Positions 12,500 to 26,019 of a stretch of 64,000 bases of DNA are shown one piece after another. The notes below the pieces were generated by a model, which searched no databases, had not been told where the DNA came from, and worked only from the letters and a program-made list of their open reading frames with translations. Location: positions 1,920,001-1,984,000 of the forward strand of contig JAQFVV010012509.1 of NCBI GenBank assembly GCA_028023455.1. Direction: 5' to 3'. Each line of letters starts with the position of its first letter. Within the stretch, counting starts at the first letter, position 1. This DNA is from Epiperipatus broadwayi. Its lineage: Eukaryota; Onychophora; Udeonychophora; Euonychophora; Peripatidae. Position numbers and translations under genes: made by a program.

Positions 12500-15400
12500 T
12501 TTCAACACCTAATTCTTTTTCTACTTCCCAACTTCAAATGTTTTACAATTCTTTACATTAATATTTTAAATATCTTTCAATAATACAAGCTTATCCATTT
12601 AGTATTAGAATATATTCAAAACATTTAAAATAGAACTCACAAAATTTTCATTCTCTCTCTCTATTTTTTCTCTCCATTTTTTTTTTTTTGCAAAAAAATT
12701 GTCCATTTTTAATCCATATATATTTATAATTTTTTGGTTTTGCTACATTTTTAGTTTCCATAATAATTGTTTATTTTTGTTAAAGCTTCATTAATATATA
12801 TTCTTTTATCTATTTTATCTTTTGTAATCAAGTCATTTTAAAGGTGATTGTTATGGTGAAATATTGGATGTTTTTGAGAGTAGTTTAAAATAATTTTATG
12901 ATGATTTCTATAATAGAAATTCACATGAAAATAGGCATGTAAGAAGATAAACCAATATATTAATTTTGCTTCTGTTATATATACTTGATTGCATATGTTA
13001 AGTATAATATGTTTTATTCAAGACTATGACAGTGATGATATATATAATTTAATAACACAAAAAACAAAGATGGTAATGATAATTATAATAATTACAAGCG
13101 AAACATTTGCACGTTCTTTGAAATATCATTTTTTTTTTTTTTGCTTTGTGCATTCAGTGAACATTGGTAATAATAGTGTGTTATTAATCTGACACAATTT
13201 AAAGACCATAATATAACTTTTATGATTTACATTGCACCTATTCTATAATTATTATTCTAGTATGATTAGAGCATGTAAGCTTTTATCAATGAAACTAAGT
13301 GTTAGGAAGTTTGTGATATTTGACTTAAGTATAAATGTTCCTTTTATTATTTTAAATTGATAGAGTTGTGACACATTGTACATATATTTCAATTTTTTAG
13401 TTCTATAAGCACAAACATATGAAGCAGTCAGATTTAGAGCTTCATGCAATCCCACCTTTAACCTAGTTCAAACCCTGTCACTAACAGTGAATATTTCCGA
13501 ATGTAATGAGACTTTATACTATCTGCAATACAAGTTATTTTCAGTTAAAACAGGTTATTATTTAAGTATTTATTGAAGCTAATTATATTACGTTTAAATT
13601 AGTTAATGTTATTAATTACCTCATAAAATATTCATGAAAAATATCTATTTTAATTATGTGGATTGTATGTATATATTTGTAAATAGTTAAATATATATTC
13701 GTTATAAAGTTTTATTACATCGGAATGTTTTATTTCATATTTTACCATTTTGTTCAAATTTATATGATTAAAAGTTACATTCTTTCGATAAGCTTTCAGA
13801 TCGTCCTTTCTCAAATTTAATAGGGAATCTTTTATTAATTAGTTAAAATGATAAGTTAAAACTTTAAGGATGGTTCTAAATTAAAATTGTTTGTTCAGAT
13901 TTTACTTCATTTTCTAAATACAAAATGAATTCAAAGTTAATGGATTTGAAAGTTTTATCGGAGGAATGGATCGGAAATCAATTAGAGAAAAATTTGTTTG
14001 TAATAATGTAAAAAGCTTTAGCCTTAAGGCATCAAGATCAGAATGGGTGGGAAACCATAGAAAAAAGTATAAAAACCCAGAAAAGTTTCCAGGAGCCATT
14101 ACTATTAAATTAAGAAGAGTTGCCACCAGAAACTCCATCAGTTTTAATTATGATTTTTAATAGTATTTTCAGCATGGTATGCGGCTAACTTTGTGGATAT
14201 GATTCCTGGACCCTGAAGTCCTCCATAAATCTTTAAAATGTTGATGCTGAATAGAACTTTTCAATACCATTCATAAGCTGCCAAAATACAGAAGAAAACT
14301 AATTCACAAAATGAAATTCACATGAATCAATTGCGCACCTACGTTGTCTCCTAAATCCAATCGGTCTCTATATTCCTGAAAATGAGTGAGCCACGGAAGG
14401 ACTGGTAGCCTTTAATTTTATAAATCGCAACTTTCTGATCTGTTCATGAACTATATTTTAAGTCATGATTTAAGTTAACTACTGTCTAAATTTCTCTATT
14501 CACTTGATGATGCGTTAAATTTTGTATAGTAATTCTCTATTCTATTATCTCTAGTCTTAAAATTAGTATCTTGTTAACTTTCTGTCTCCTAATGGCGATT
14601 CGTTTTAACTAATTTTAATTATATTTATTTGAATGATTATTAATGTCTTTTACTTTCGATAATATGCCATTAATACTTTCACCTCGATAATAATCTCTTT
14701 CATTTAAACTCACCCTAATAAAATATTGCATTAAATTTTATAGCTTGATTATTGCCCGTTAGAACTAAATTAATATGGTTCTATTAATTATCGAGTTGAA
14801 GGATTTATTAATGTTTGATATTTTTTTTACCAATGGCTGATAAGTATTATTAGCCCATTTTATAACCTTTGCTTTCGGCTGTTTTATTTGTTTCACAAAC
14901 TTATTTATTTATATTGATCACATTTATTAATGTTTTACAAAAGGTTAATAAGAAAAATAAAATAAATATATTCAAATTTAAATCTCGTATTTTATATTAT
15001 TATTCAGGGAGGACATTATATAAAGGGTATTACTATTATAATTATATAGTTGCATTGAACACTTTTGCTCCGAGTAAGTTTGATTTTAATCTGATATGAT
15101 CAAGTCATTATGCTAGGCATCTATTATATAATTTGGGCGTTTATTAATCAAATATGATCATTGTATCATCACCATTCTGAATGTTGCTAACGCGAGCCAC
15201 CTTCTTGCTTTTCAGGTTTGTCATTTCAGTGATATTATTGATATTTTAAATATATAGGAAGAAGTCACTTCGCTCGCTCGTCGCTATGTTGGAACACCAA
15301 AGATTCATGGCTGTGTCTCAACCTGTTTTTCCCCCTATTCCATGGTTAATTCATAGGGCAGAAAGGACTTGTTAAGTATAAGCTGCCTTTTATACTTCTC

Positions 15401-16100
15401 AAATCACCGACAAAACATTTTATTTCATGTTCGTTTTGCTGCTCGCAATGCATTAATACTGTTTAATTTTTTATTTCAAATAAAGGCCCGCTCTTCTGCT
15501 TTATAAATCGTAATGAATTGATTTCATTAAAGTCAAAGAAGTTTATATTTATCGATAATTTAAAATAATTTTCTTTGTTAAGTATTGAAATTATACCCTA
15601 TGTATTTATCATGCTTTTCATGAATTGATTTATGGATGTGTGGAAAATGAATCACATCTTTCTTATATAAAATTAGAATTATATTTTCTTTTCCAAATAA
15701 AATACCAGATAATGAATAATATATATAATTCGTTCAGCACAAATGCCATAAATACCTTTATTTACCTTTGTCGGGTCTTAGACAAATATATTTCTTAAAT
15801 ACTTAACGTATTAATTATTGGCATATGAGTACGACTGCCATTATTTATTGTACATTGTAATTTCACATTCCCAAGACTAGAGATAATTTGTAATACTCAT
15901 CATAAATATTTGAACAAATATTTACTTATTATTAAATATTATGGTTTGATTATTTATTATTTCTTAATTAGTTTTAAATATTCATGCTCATTATTTGTAT
16001 TGGCAACCCAAATATACATATGTGAATTTATTCAGAAATATCCATAGTCGTTTTATCATATCTAAATTAGAGTCAGATAAGTGGTCTCAGTAGTCGTCAC
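12500..16100. other. AT-rich spacer with small ORFs of unknown meaning
   Basis: No element boundaries found. At 13925-14160 two overlapping frames occur; the one at 13966-14160 is 64 codons, basic (KSIREKFVCNNVKSF) and somewhat less AT-rich than its surroundings, possibly a scrap of a coding repeat, but no family is recognised. A B-box-like stretch in reverse orientation is at 13455-13475. Near 15170-15370 a moderately GC-richer block has no assignable content. Confidence 0.4.
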
Positions 16101-16108
16101 ATCTGTTG

Positions 16109-16297
16109 AGCTAGTTCATGGCGCATAGTCTCATGTGCCGTCAATATATATTATCCATTAGGTTTTTATCTGAGCTCGTGAATTGGGTTCGAATTCAGTT
16201 TGGTCTTTGATATAATTTTTTGGTTTGACTGGGTTTGAAGTCGGTTTCGAGGGTTCAGATCGTTTTGGGTGGAAAATATATTTTGACTAGTACACAA
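16109..16297 (+). repeat. SINE-like repeat copy B
   Basis: The diverged partner of 7511-7705. It holds the better B box, GGGTTCGAATTC at 16185-16196, and the shared TTTGACTGGGTTTGAAG. The two copies differ by scattered substitutions and small indels, consistent with old independent insertions. Confidence 0.65.
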
Positions 16298-16299
16298 TA

Positions 16300-17757
16300 A
16301 TGAAGTAAATAAGCAGAAAAATTAGACACTAAAATTATGCTTTATATTGTAGGCCAACATCTTTCACACAATATGTGTTTTAGGTAAGAAAACTGATTAA
16401 ATATCTTTTATTATCTATGTTGTTTTGAAAAATATTATGTGTACAAATGTCAGAACCATGTAATCAATATAGAACTACTTCAGCATGGCCTGGACTTGTT
16501 TTTTTTTTTTTGGTAATATAATGCATTAGAAGTATGATTAGTTCACATGTGGCAGGTAATTTATACAATAGAACACTGGCAATCTCATTTTTCTACATTG
16601 ATAGAGTTTTTCAATTCATGATTTTAATAGAGAAATTTTGATTGCAAATAGTAATTGTGATGTTAAATCTATAGATTTTTTGACTTTTTCATTAGTATAA
16701 TCTTCAAAATGACAAAGAAACTGCTAAAATAATTGCTATTGATTTCATTTAACTACAACCATAATATAACACATTAATTTTTCAAAGCATGTAGTTATGA
16801 TAATAATCCATTTCATCCCAAAAATATTATGATTGAAACAATAATGTTTATAAAAAAATATTGTTTTAAGTTTAAGAAGCTCCAATTTTAAAGTTAACAA
16901 AGAAAGCTCTAGTTTTGCATTTTATAATGTTGCCTGAAAAAATTTTTATTTTCACATGTTTGGAAAAAGTATATGAAATTATTAAACATTTTAAAACATG
17001 AAACATCAATGCAGCTATCAGAATACTAAGCTAAATTTGTGAATTTTCATTTCATTTATTACTGGGTATGTGCCAAAACACCTTTGGAAATTGGTTCAAA
17101 ATTTTTTCTATAATTCTGTTGTACAGTATAATATTTTATAATTTTAAAACAGATCTAATGTTAAAAGTGACCTAGTAAGTGTATTAACTCTAATTTTCTC
17201 ATTGCTGGACATAATGATTCTGTCATAGAGTGGAAAAGAACTACATTAAATCTAAGGAGAGTGGCATGATTTTTACTTTGTATTCTTCTCATAGAAGCCA
17301 GTAGATTTTAGAATTTTTAGTTTTTTTTTTATTTATGCAAGATATAATTGACTTTGATTAAAACATTGAAATTTTAAAATATGAATTTGATGGGGGTGTT
17401 TTTTTTTTTTGGGGGGGGGGGATCTGATGTTACTGAGTGTGCAGTACTTATTTTAAATTATTAAAAAAAAACTAGGCCTATCTTATAATGGCAACATGGG
17501 AAACAATATGGAGGATGATGGAAAACATCTCAAACCTCCATAATAGATGAACATCAGCAAAAACATCTGAGTCTTTATTGGGAAACAGAATATAGGCATG
17601 ATAGAAAATATCCCAAATCTCACAATTGATGAGCATGAGCAAAACTCAGCATTGAAAATCATTATAAGTAATAATAAACAATATAATCAAGTGGCAATAA
17701 TCATTTTTTGTGACTGGAATTAAAAGAGGTAATCTGTAAAATTTTTCATTAATCATC
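16300..17757. other. AT-rich spacer with homopolymer tracts
   Basis: Nothing coding seen. Notable only for a T-run followed by a run of about eleven G at 17400-17421, and an A-run near 17464. Confidence 0.5.
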
Positions 17758-17960
17758 AACTAGCCCAGTTGTTCTTAACCTTCTTAATGCTGTGGCCCTT
17801 TAATACAGTTCCCTTATGTTGTGGCGACCCCCAACCTTAAAATTATTTTTGTTGTTACTTTATAACTGTAATTTCCAATGGTCTTAGGTGATCCCTGTAA
17901 AAGGGTTGTTTGACCCTCAAATGGATCGTAACCCACAGGTTGAGAATTGCTGATCTAGCC
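17758..17960. other. 8-bp target duplication flanking the SPIN-like element
   Basis: AACTAGCC at 17758-17765 and ATCTAGCC at 17953-17960 differ at one base. The 8-bp length and central CTAG are typical of hAT insertions. Confidence 0.85.
17766..17952 (+). mobile_element. SPIN-like miniature hAT transposon
   Basis: A 187-bp non-autonomous element. Its left end (CAGTTGTTCTTAACCTTCTT) and right end (CACAGGTTGAGAATTGCTG) form the terminal inverted repeats of the SPIN (Space Invader) hAT group, known from my memory of tetrapod, triatomine bug and pond-snail copies. Internal blocks CTTTAATACAGTTCCC, GACCCCCAACC and GGTCTTAGGTGA are also characteristic. There is no coding capacity; it would have depended on an autonomous hAT transposase. 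The near-intact target duplication and recognisable interior suggest moderate age. Confidence 0.9.
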
Positions 17961-20115
17961 AATACTAAATTGAGGACATAATAAAAGCAATCATCAGTAT
18001 TTTATCTGCATGAAGATAAGTAAATGCCTGAAATGACTATAAAAATAATTCTCTATAAAAAGGTTGGGATAATTACATTGATGCTGATCATCATCAATGC
18101 TGTTGACTATCAAGTACCATAAGTTCTAGCCATCTATAAACTAATTTCAAATCTATAAAGTGAAGTATTGTGGGTTTTAAAGATGATCTTTACTTTTGCT
18201 CCATTCAAATAATCCTATAGAGATCATCTAGATATCCACACATATATGGAAATCCATATATAAATGTCGAAAACTAGCTTTGGGATCACAAAAACCCTAG
18301 AAATTTTGATTGTGAACAAGAAAAAATACACATGTATACTTTTATCCTAATCTAATAGTAAATAACTTCACTGGGATAATCTACAAATTTGAAAACAATT
18401 CTGTGATTAAATCAGTCACATACACTCTGCTATTTCACAAAACAGACAGCTAGAACAAAAAATCAAGAAAAAATTAACTTCAGAAACAGTTTTTTTAACA
18501 ATAACTTTAATCAATAAAAAAATTAATAAATAGTAAGGTGACAAATCCAAAAACTTTACACATTTATTAACCATATATATATAGTGTATAACATATTTAA
18601 TTATTATTTTATTATGATTCTTTTAAATAGTAACTCATTTAATCTCAATGAGTTTTTCCTTATAATATTTAAATCTTAAACAAACATCTCACAATAAAGA
18701 AAAAAATTAATATCAACTTAAATCTTACCGTTTTGCTTTTGAAAATGATGATGTTCCATATATTTATTCTCAACAAAACTGGAAAAAAAACAACTATTCA
18801 TTATTGTCAATTATTATTTGCATTATAGAATAAGATTCATAAATGATGTATTCATCAACAATATTTTATTTTTACCATAGATTTTGTACTTATCTATTTT
18901 GAGTTTTTTTTTATAACTTAGCAATTAACAATTTTATCAAATCTTTTGATTCCATGTTGTTGTTTTTTAAATTTGGCTGTTATTTTATAAATTTAACGTT
19001 TTTTTTTTTTTTTGTAGCTCCATATTTCCAGTTTAAAAATTATTTCATTCCAGATTAACATGTCTTCAATTTAATAATTCTTTTCATTAACAGTTTTTCC
19101 ATTAAAATTTTATTAATTATTTTCATTTGAAATGAACACATGTTTCAGTTTAATAATTATTTTCATTTCAGTTCTATTATTTTTTATTCTTGTAGTTTCA
19201 ATTTTCCAAACAGGCTAACAAACTGAGACAGTCCTGATTTTGGATAGATTAATACATAAAATGCATGTTGAAAGTTTCTCTCAGGGATATTTTTCTTATA
19301 TATTTCTTTTGATGAAATTGGTTATTTATAGTTGGTTTGATAATGTTCAGTTTTTAGCTAAAGCTTAGAACATGGTTCTTATAAATTCCATACTATTGCT
19401 TTTTAAAAATCATATTTTTTAATGAGTAATGAAGTCAGTTGTTGCTTTTTTTTAATTGCTTGAAAAACAATATTCTGTTTATATATTAATGTCAAAAACA
19501 CTTCATTTTTTTAAAGAGGAAAAAAAAATTCTAATTCCTTTTAATTAATTAGTGAACATTTTTTTTCCCTAAAAAAATTTTACTACCTTGTTTTTTTAAT
19601 TAATTAATTAATGCTCTTTTAAGGATTTAATCGCTGCTTTTTCCTTGAAGAAATAAAAAATTAACTACAGAAGAAAAAATAATAATTATCCTTTTCCCCC
19701 CCATAAAACCAAACATAATAAAAATTACATATTTGTACTATTATTTAAATGTTTTAAATTTATCACATTATTTTATATTTGTAAACTCTTTAATAATTTT
19801 AACCTAGTTAAAATTTCTATTTAAAATATATACTGTAATGAGATTGAGGGAAAGGGAGAATAGTAAAACTTGAGAATAGATTTAAGAGCTTCAGTTTTAC
19901 TCGTTCAAATTATTTGCATCAATTAATGTTATATTTATATACAAGTTATGACTATTTAAGTTGTTTGCAATGAAACAAAGGATTATCCAAAATTTTGATT
20001 TTAGCAAGTAATATTTATTAATAGAAGAAAAAAAAACATCTTAGCAGGATTGTTGGTTTGAAAGAAAAAAATCACGTTTAACTAATATATATTGAACCAG
20101 GTCCATTTAAAATAT
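17961..20115. other. AT-rich spacer
   Basis: No gene seen. The segment 18950-19200 repeats short TTTAATAATTATTTTCATTT-like phrases and is low in complexity. Confidence 0.5.
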
Positions 20116-20119
20116 ATTA

Positions 20120-21615
20120 TTTAATTGGATTTAAACACTTTTTAACATAACTTTTAATTTATATTTTTAATATTATGTGAATGGACCGGCCCTTCAAGCA
20201 GAGGAAAGAATACCATCAATAGCAAACTCATTGATACCCATAGTCAGATCGAGCTATGCAAAGTATAACATGATCACATTTTCAGATCGTAGCTCACCTC
20301 AGCTGCTAGATTCAAACCTCTGCCATCCAAAGCATTTTATTTGTTTTGAGGATTAACCTCAGGCACCAGCCAATCATAAGTTATATACTCAGCATGATTC
20401 GGATGAGAGGCATACAATCCAGCGCTTGAAATATCTCATGACAAGCTCATACTGCCTCAGGGTTCAGTATATTTACTTAACACAAAAAATAACTACGCTA
20501 ATTTACTGATGGTGCAGTGAAAAAAGAGTAAGAAAATAGACAAAATAACAATTAGAGCAAACATTAATATTTATTTATGCATACATATATTTAACACACT
20601 ATAACAAAAAGATTTGACATAAGAAAAATATAAATGACTTTAGGTTATAGTTATAATAATCTGTTAATTAAAGTTCCTTCATTTAAAATAGCTATATTGT
20701 GATCAGAATATATGTAAAAGTATCTTTACCTAGATTTTCATGATTGTCAGTTTCCAACCATTTGGCCTTTTGGTCTCCATTGATGGTTCCATGGCTTATT
20801 TTCCATTTTTTGTGTTGACAATGGGAGAGTTTGCGGAAGCATTTACCTTACAATCTAGCCATTGTTCTGGGCGTTGTTTTGGGTGAGGTTCACTTGATTT
20901 TCTTTTTGTTAAGGGTTTTTGGGGCCTGAAGCCCAGCTTTTGCATGGATGTTGACTGCAGCAGTAATTTGACTGGCTTATTACTGTGTTACAGTTTCTGA
21001 ATATCTGGATCTCGGGTTGTTTGGATTCTGCATTCTGTCCAAACTGAATAATAATAGTCTGAACCGATGAATGATTTAGTAGATTGCAGCCCCAACTGAA
21101 GAACAATTGCATCAGTGATTATATATTTTTTCTCTCCTATTATTTAATTTCTTATCATTATTTTTAATTTCGATCTCAACTTGATATCTGTCTTTTAATT
21201 AATTTTACATTTCTTGTTATCTTAATCCTTGTTCAGGTTCATATAAACGATCTCGATAAGATAGTTTACAGTTTTTTAATTAATACAATTTAATCAGCAA
21301 TCTTATAAACTAATTAATTACATTTTTGAAAATTTTACATACATTTTATTTTTATAGACTAATTTTTACTCTGATTTCACGTTTGCTTATTTATACATTA
21401 TAAAAGATTTTTTTTACAAAGAGAGAGAGAGAAAAAAGTTTTAAATCTTCTAATTCTATTTTAGATTTCTCCCTCCTCTTGCTAAGAAGTTTTATTCTAA
21501 TAGAAAAATATGACACAATCCTTTGCTTTTGCAAAATTTTGTTTTAAAAATTTTAAAACTAATATCGTTTTTTTTTTTCAAAAAAATGAAACGTAACTCG
21601 GTTAACTAGCGGTAC
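20120..21615 (+). repeat. Unknown 1.5 kb repeat, copy 1
   Basis: Aligns with 22975-24436 throughout, with roughly four in five bases shared by eye. Shared landmarks: CGGCCC.TCAAGCAGA, CTATGCAAAG, CAGCCAATCATAAGTTATAT, TGTTGACAATGGGAGAGTTT and CTCGATAAGA. The CCAAT and TATA-like words in the third landmark hint at a promoter. No long frame is shared, so I do not call a gene. It may be a dispersed element, a tandem duplication or very old LTRs. Confidence 0.75.
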
Positions 21616-22974
21616 AGCACACATCCCTCCATTTGAGAGGTAAAATGTTTTAGTTTGACACATTTTAGCTCTAACATTTTATTTATTATTATTTTTTTAG
21701 CTTTACTGTTTGATTTTTTTCATTTTTATTTATTTATGTAATATTTTTCCATCAACTAAATTTTAGAATTGCTACAGATCAATAAAGCACAGAGCCTTTC
21801 TTAAGCTACTCTTCTTTCAATGTTGATTTCAACAATTATTTCATGTGTGACGAGCACCAGGGATGACATACATTATTCCGATGTGCATAGTGGTTTGAAT
21901 GCAGCGGATCGCAGAATACACCTGGCTTATATCCGACTTGTGTGCTAAAAAAACAACCTTTGCTGGGATTTCTCTACCAGCCAATAGAATGAGCCATGTC
22001 TTTCCCCGATGGGTCTGCATCCTAGAAGATAAAATGGAGGTCGCTGCAAATGTCAGTATTCACCCACTGACCATTCGACTTACTCTAAAATGAGACTGCG
22101 AAGTTTTGGAATTTTTTTCATCCCATGAAACTGATTTGTGGCTTATGCTGGTATTTTTCCAGTGCACTTATTTGAGATAAGGGATTGGGACTATTTCTCC
22201 CAGCGTGATTTGGATGTGCCCAGGAAAATTACTGGGTCCTCATCCTATAAAACTATCCCCGTTTCGCTCATTTTGGTTATTTTCACAGCGCGATAGCCTA
22301 CACTTACTATACCTTCCTCCCTATATCTACACCCCCCATGACTATCAATATACACACAATCTACACCTACTTGAAAAATTTTATTATGCTTTATTCCTTT
22401 AAATTTCATGAAAAATTCTATTTATTATTATACATTTTATTCCATTTATTATAGGTTTTATTTATATTTTTTTTTCATTTACGTAACTTGATTCTCTACA
22501 AAGAGAAAAAAACTTATTTTATTATCATATTCTAAAACTATTATTTTACTTTAAATAATAAAATTTTCATTGTACATTTTATTTAATTCTATATTGCATT
22601 CTTTCTATTATCAACTCAAAAAAAAAAAACCAACTTTATCTTTTTTTAAATCAAAGTGTTCGACTAAATATTTTAAATTGAATGAAATGTTTGCCAAACT
22701 CCAAACCCCCAGTAATAAATTATTTATCATTTCTGACCACTTTTTTCTCACTCCTTTTTAATTACATTATATATTTAACTTTTATTAATTATTTTAATTT
22801 TTAATATTTGCTTTGGTCTATTTCTCTTTTCACACTGCTCACCGATTTTAACTTTTATCACACAATTTAGTGTTTGATTTAAATTTTAGTTTCAAACTTT
22901 TTTTTTTTTTCAATTTTAATTACAATCTTACTTTTTTTAAACTTTAATTATAGTGGGTACTTCAGCACCCAGGT
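21616..22974. other. Segment between the two 1.5 kb repeat copies
   Basis: Contains a less AT-rich stretch at 21880-22300 whose plus frame (MQRIAEYTWLISDLCA...) is 64 codons and not recognised. The rest is AT-rich with A and T runs. No primer-binding site follows copy 1, which speaks against an LTR element. Confidence 0.4.
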
Positions 22975-24436
22975 TTAAATGCCTTTTAACATAATTTTTA
23001 ATTTATATTTTTAATATTACATGAACAGATCGGCCCGTCAAGCAGAAGGAAGAATATCATCAATAGCAGAGCCATCAACAATACCCACAGTCAGACAGAG
23101 AGAGCTATGCAAAGCATATCACGATCGCATATCCAGACTGTGGCCCATCTTGACTGCTAGATTCAAGCCCCTGCTATCCAAAGCATTTTATTTGTTTTGA
23201 GGATTAACCTCAGGTGCCAGCCAATCATAAGTTATATAATCAGCATGCTTTCAACAAGAGGCAGGGTGCAGCATATTTACTTAACACAAAATAACTACAC
23301 TAATTTACTGGTGAGGCAGTGATAAGAGAGAAAATAGAAAAACTAACAATTGAACAAACATTAATTTTTATTTAACCACACATATATTTAACACACTAAT
23401 AATTAACGATTTGACAAGACAAATATAAATGACTTTAGGTTATAGTTATAATAGTCCATTAATTAAAGTTTATTCGTTTAAAATAAAGAGTAGACTGTGA
23501 TCAGAATATATTTAAACATATCTTTAACTAGATTTTCATGATTGTCAGTTTCCAATCATTTGGCCTTTTTGTCTCCATCGATGGTTCCATCACTTCTTAT
23601 CCGTTCTTTGTGTTGACAATGGGAGAGTTTAGTGCAGCATTTACTTACAATCTAGGCATTGTTTTGGGTGTTGGTTCAGGCGAGGTTCACTTCATTTTCT
23701 TTTTGTTGAGGGTTTTTAGGGTCTGAAGCCCAGGTGAATATCTTCAAGTTGTCTAGCAACATGTGTTGCTAGAACTGCAGCTTTTGCAGATGTTGACCAC
23801 AGTAGTAAATGGCTGGCTTATTACTGCATTTACAGTTTCTGAATATCGGGTTGTTTTGGATTCTGCATTCTGTCTGGACTGAATAATAATAATCCGAACC
23901 GATGAATGATCTTGTAGATTGCAGCCCTGATTGAAAAACAGAGAGTGACTTTATATACTTTTTTCTCTCCTGTTGTTTTAATTTTTTATCATTATTTTTA
24001 ATTTTGATCTTAACTTGAAATCTGTCTTAATTAATTTTACATGTCTTGTTACCTTAATCCTTGTTCAGATTCATCGAAATGATCTCGATAAGACAGTTTA
24101 CAGTTTTTTAATTAATACAATTTAATCAGCATTTTTATAAACTAATTAATTACATTTTTGAAAATTTTACAAACATTTTTATTTTTACAGACTAATTTTT
24201 AGTCTGATTTCACATTTGCTTATTTATACATTATAAAAGTTTTTCTTTACAAAGAGATAGAGAAAGTTTAACATTTTCTAATGCTATTTTAGATTTCTCC
24301 CTCTTCTTGCTAAAATATTTTATTCTAATAGAAAAATATGATGGAAGCTTTTGTTTTTCCAAAATTTAATTTTAAAAATCTTAAAACTAATATCTTTTTT
24401 TTTTTAAATTATGAAACATTTAATGCTATTCACTAG
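22975..24436 (+). repeat. Unknown 1.5 kb repeat, copy 2
   Basis: Partner of 20120-21615 in the same orientation. It lacks part of the ATACAATCCAGCGCTTG region of copy 1 and carries an extra piece near 23730-23770 (AAGTTGTCTAGCAACATGTG). The copies are therefore diverged by indels as well as substitutions. Confidence 0.75.
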
Positions 24437-25194
24437 TGGTACAATGTATGTATCATTATTACTGAAATATTTCTAAAAACTCATGCTCCTTATGTATAAT
24501 GTTAATAATTTTAAATTATTAATTGTTTACAATTTCATAAAACATTCAAACCCAAAAATGTATGTTGGGTATCGGTCAAATATTTTTTTGTCCTCAAGTC
24601 TTTCTCTATTATTGCACTAACGAAGCATAGGATACTATGTATTAAATATAAATTTGTTTAATATTTATTTATTTATCATAGAATTTTTATTAGCTAAATA
24701 TTACTAATAAGAGCATATGCAATCATTAATCTATAAAGAATTCGAAGCACAAATATATTCATAAGAAGAAACTCTTGTCTTTTGATAGCCGGTCATGGCC
24801 TCTTGACAGCATTATTTATGTGTAAAAGCACAAAAATGCCACTTCCGAGGCCATAATTACCAGTAATACAACACTTGTTGTATTACCCATTTATGCCACT
24901 ATATGGCATTGCACTAGTGTGTTTCGCAATAATTTATGCAAATTTTCACAATTGAGTATTAGCTATCTTATCGTATTACAGTGTTTGGATTTCAGGCGAC
25001 CACAAGTTTTGATATCTCCATAGCAGAGTAATTTCATTTTTACTTAAATCACACAGTGCAAGTCATTAAAAATTGTCACACTATCACCACCCTTGCATAC
25101 AGAACTTGGAATTTGAAAAACATTGTAAAGGGTTGGGCTCAACACGCTTTGGCCGAGCTCACACTTTCACGATAAATTATACGAGACAAATAAA

Positions 25195-25275
25195 ATGGCA
25201 TACACATTGCTACTTACCGATGTCAGTGTGGCTCCTGCAATGGAAAATATTCGATTGTTAAAAATAAAATATTAA
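25195..25275 (+). CDS. Short leader ORF in Merlin 3 (26 codons)
   Basis: Starts ATGGCATACAC at the position where Merlin 2 has ATGGCGCAG, and encodes MAYTLLLTDVSVAPAMENIR and a few more residues before TAA. The same 11 bases, ATGGCATACAC, recur at 25466 at the first ATG of the larger frame. It may be the old transposase N-terminus, a leader peptide or a lost exon. Confidence 0.3.
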   Translation: MAYTLLLTDVSVAPAMENIRLLKIKY

Positions 25276-25408
25276 ATAGGTCATAGGAAAAAATAAAAGT
25301 ATCAAAAAATTTTCTGTGATAGTAAGAGCAAATTCATGCTGTTATTACTTTTATATATTATTTTTATTTTTTAAGGAAGATTATGGGGAATTACTGAATT
25401 TATTATAA

Positions 25409-26019
25409 GTATTTATAAAACTTACTGATGGTGTAGTAGAAACTTTTTGTTGGAAGGGTTTTACTATGGCATACACTCTGTCACCTATTCACCCATTTAC
25501 AATACAGTATATCCAGAACATCAGCAGTACTATAACTAACACACTTCTTATTTCAACTGTCATTGTAGATCCAAATCAAACCTCTACACATTATAGCTCA
25601 ACTAACTATATTTGTCTTATTACACTTTTTTGAGTTCAGATATAAAGCCACAGGATATATTCAAAAAAACTATTGTTACAAAGCCTTTAACAGATCCAAA
25701 AGGTGTTATTGATCCAAGTAAAACTACATTAATGGGTTGGAACATGACTGAAATCTCTTCAAGCATGTATACTACCATAAAATACCTTATCGATGAAAAA
25801 AATGATTTTGAAACATGGTGGCACAATTATTCTGGTTTCACAACAAAACGACCTATATACAGTTTAAATAAACGCTTTAAAACAAGTTTAGATATAACAA
25901 CAGAAAGTGATACGAGTATTATACATGGAAATACAACCACCTTTGTGACGATTTCTTATTTTACTCATTACCGTTATCAAACCGATAATTTAGACCCCAA
26001 TAAAAAGAAAGCCGAATAA
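25409..26019 (+). pseudogene. Unknown ORF with one frameshift inside Merlin 3; possibly a captured (virus-like?) gene
   Basis: Two overlapping frames read as one broken protein. The first runs from 25409 (first ATG at 25466) to a TGA at 25631. The second, one frame off, continues from 25606 to the TAA at 26017-26019 and contributes 135 codons; the shift lies near a run of six T. Together they would cover about 200 residues. The sequence is rich in Thr, Ser, Ile and Tyr, nearly without Cys, and has a Trp motif (WWHNYSGF) and a beta-strand-like C-terminal stretch (TTTFVTISYFTHYRY) before a Lys-rich end. It has no DDE residues and nothing in common with the Merlin transposase. The composition is reminiscent of jelly-roll structural proteins of small viruses, but that is only an impression. 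Codon use is less AT-biased than the flanks, which supports real coding ancestry. Confidence 0.45.
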
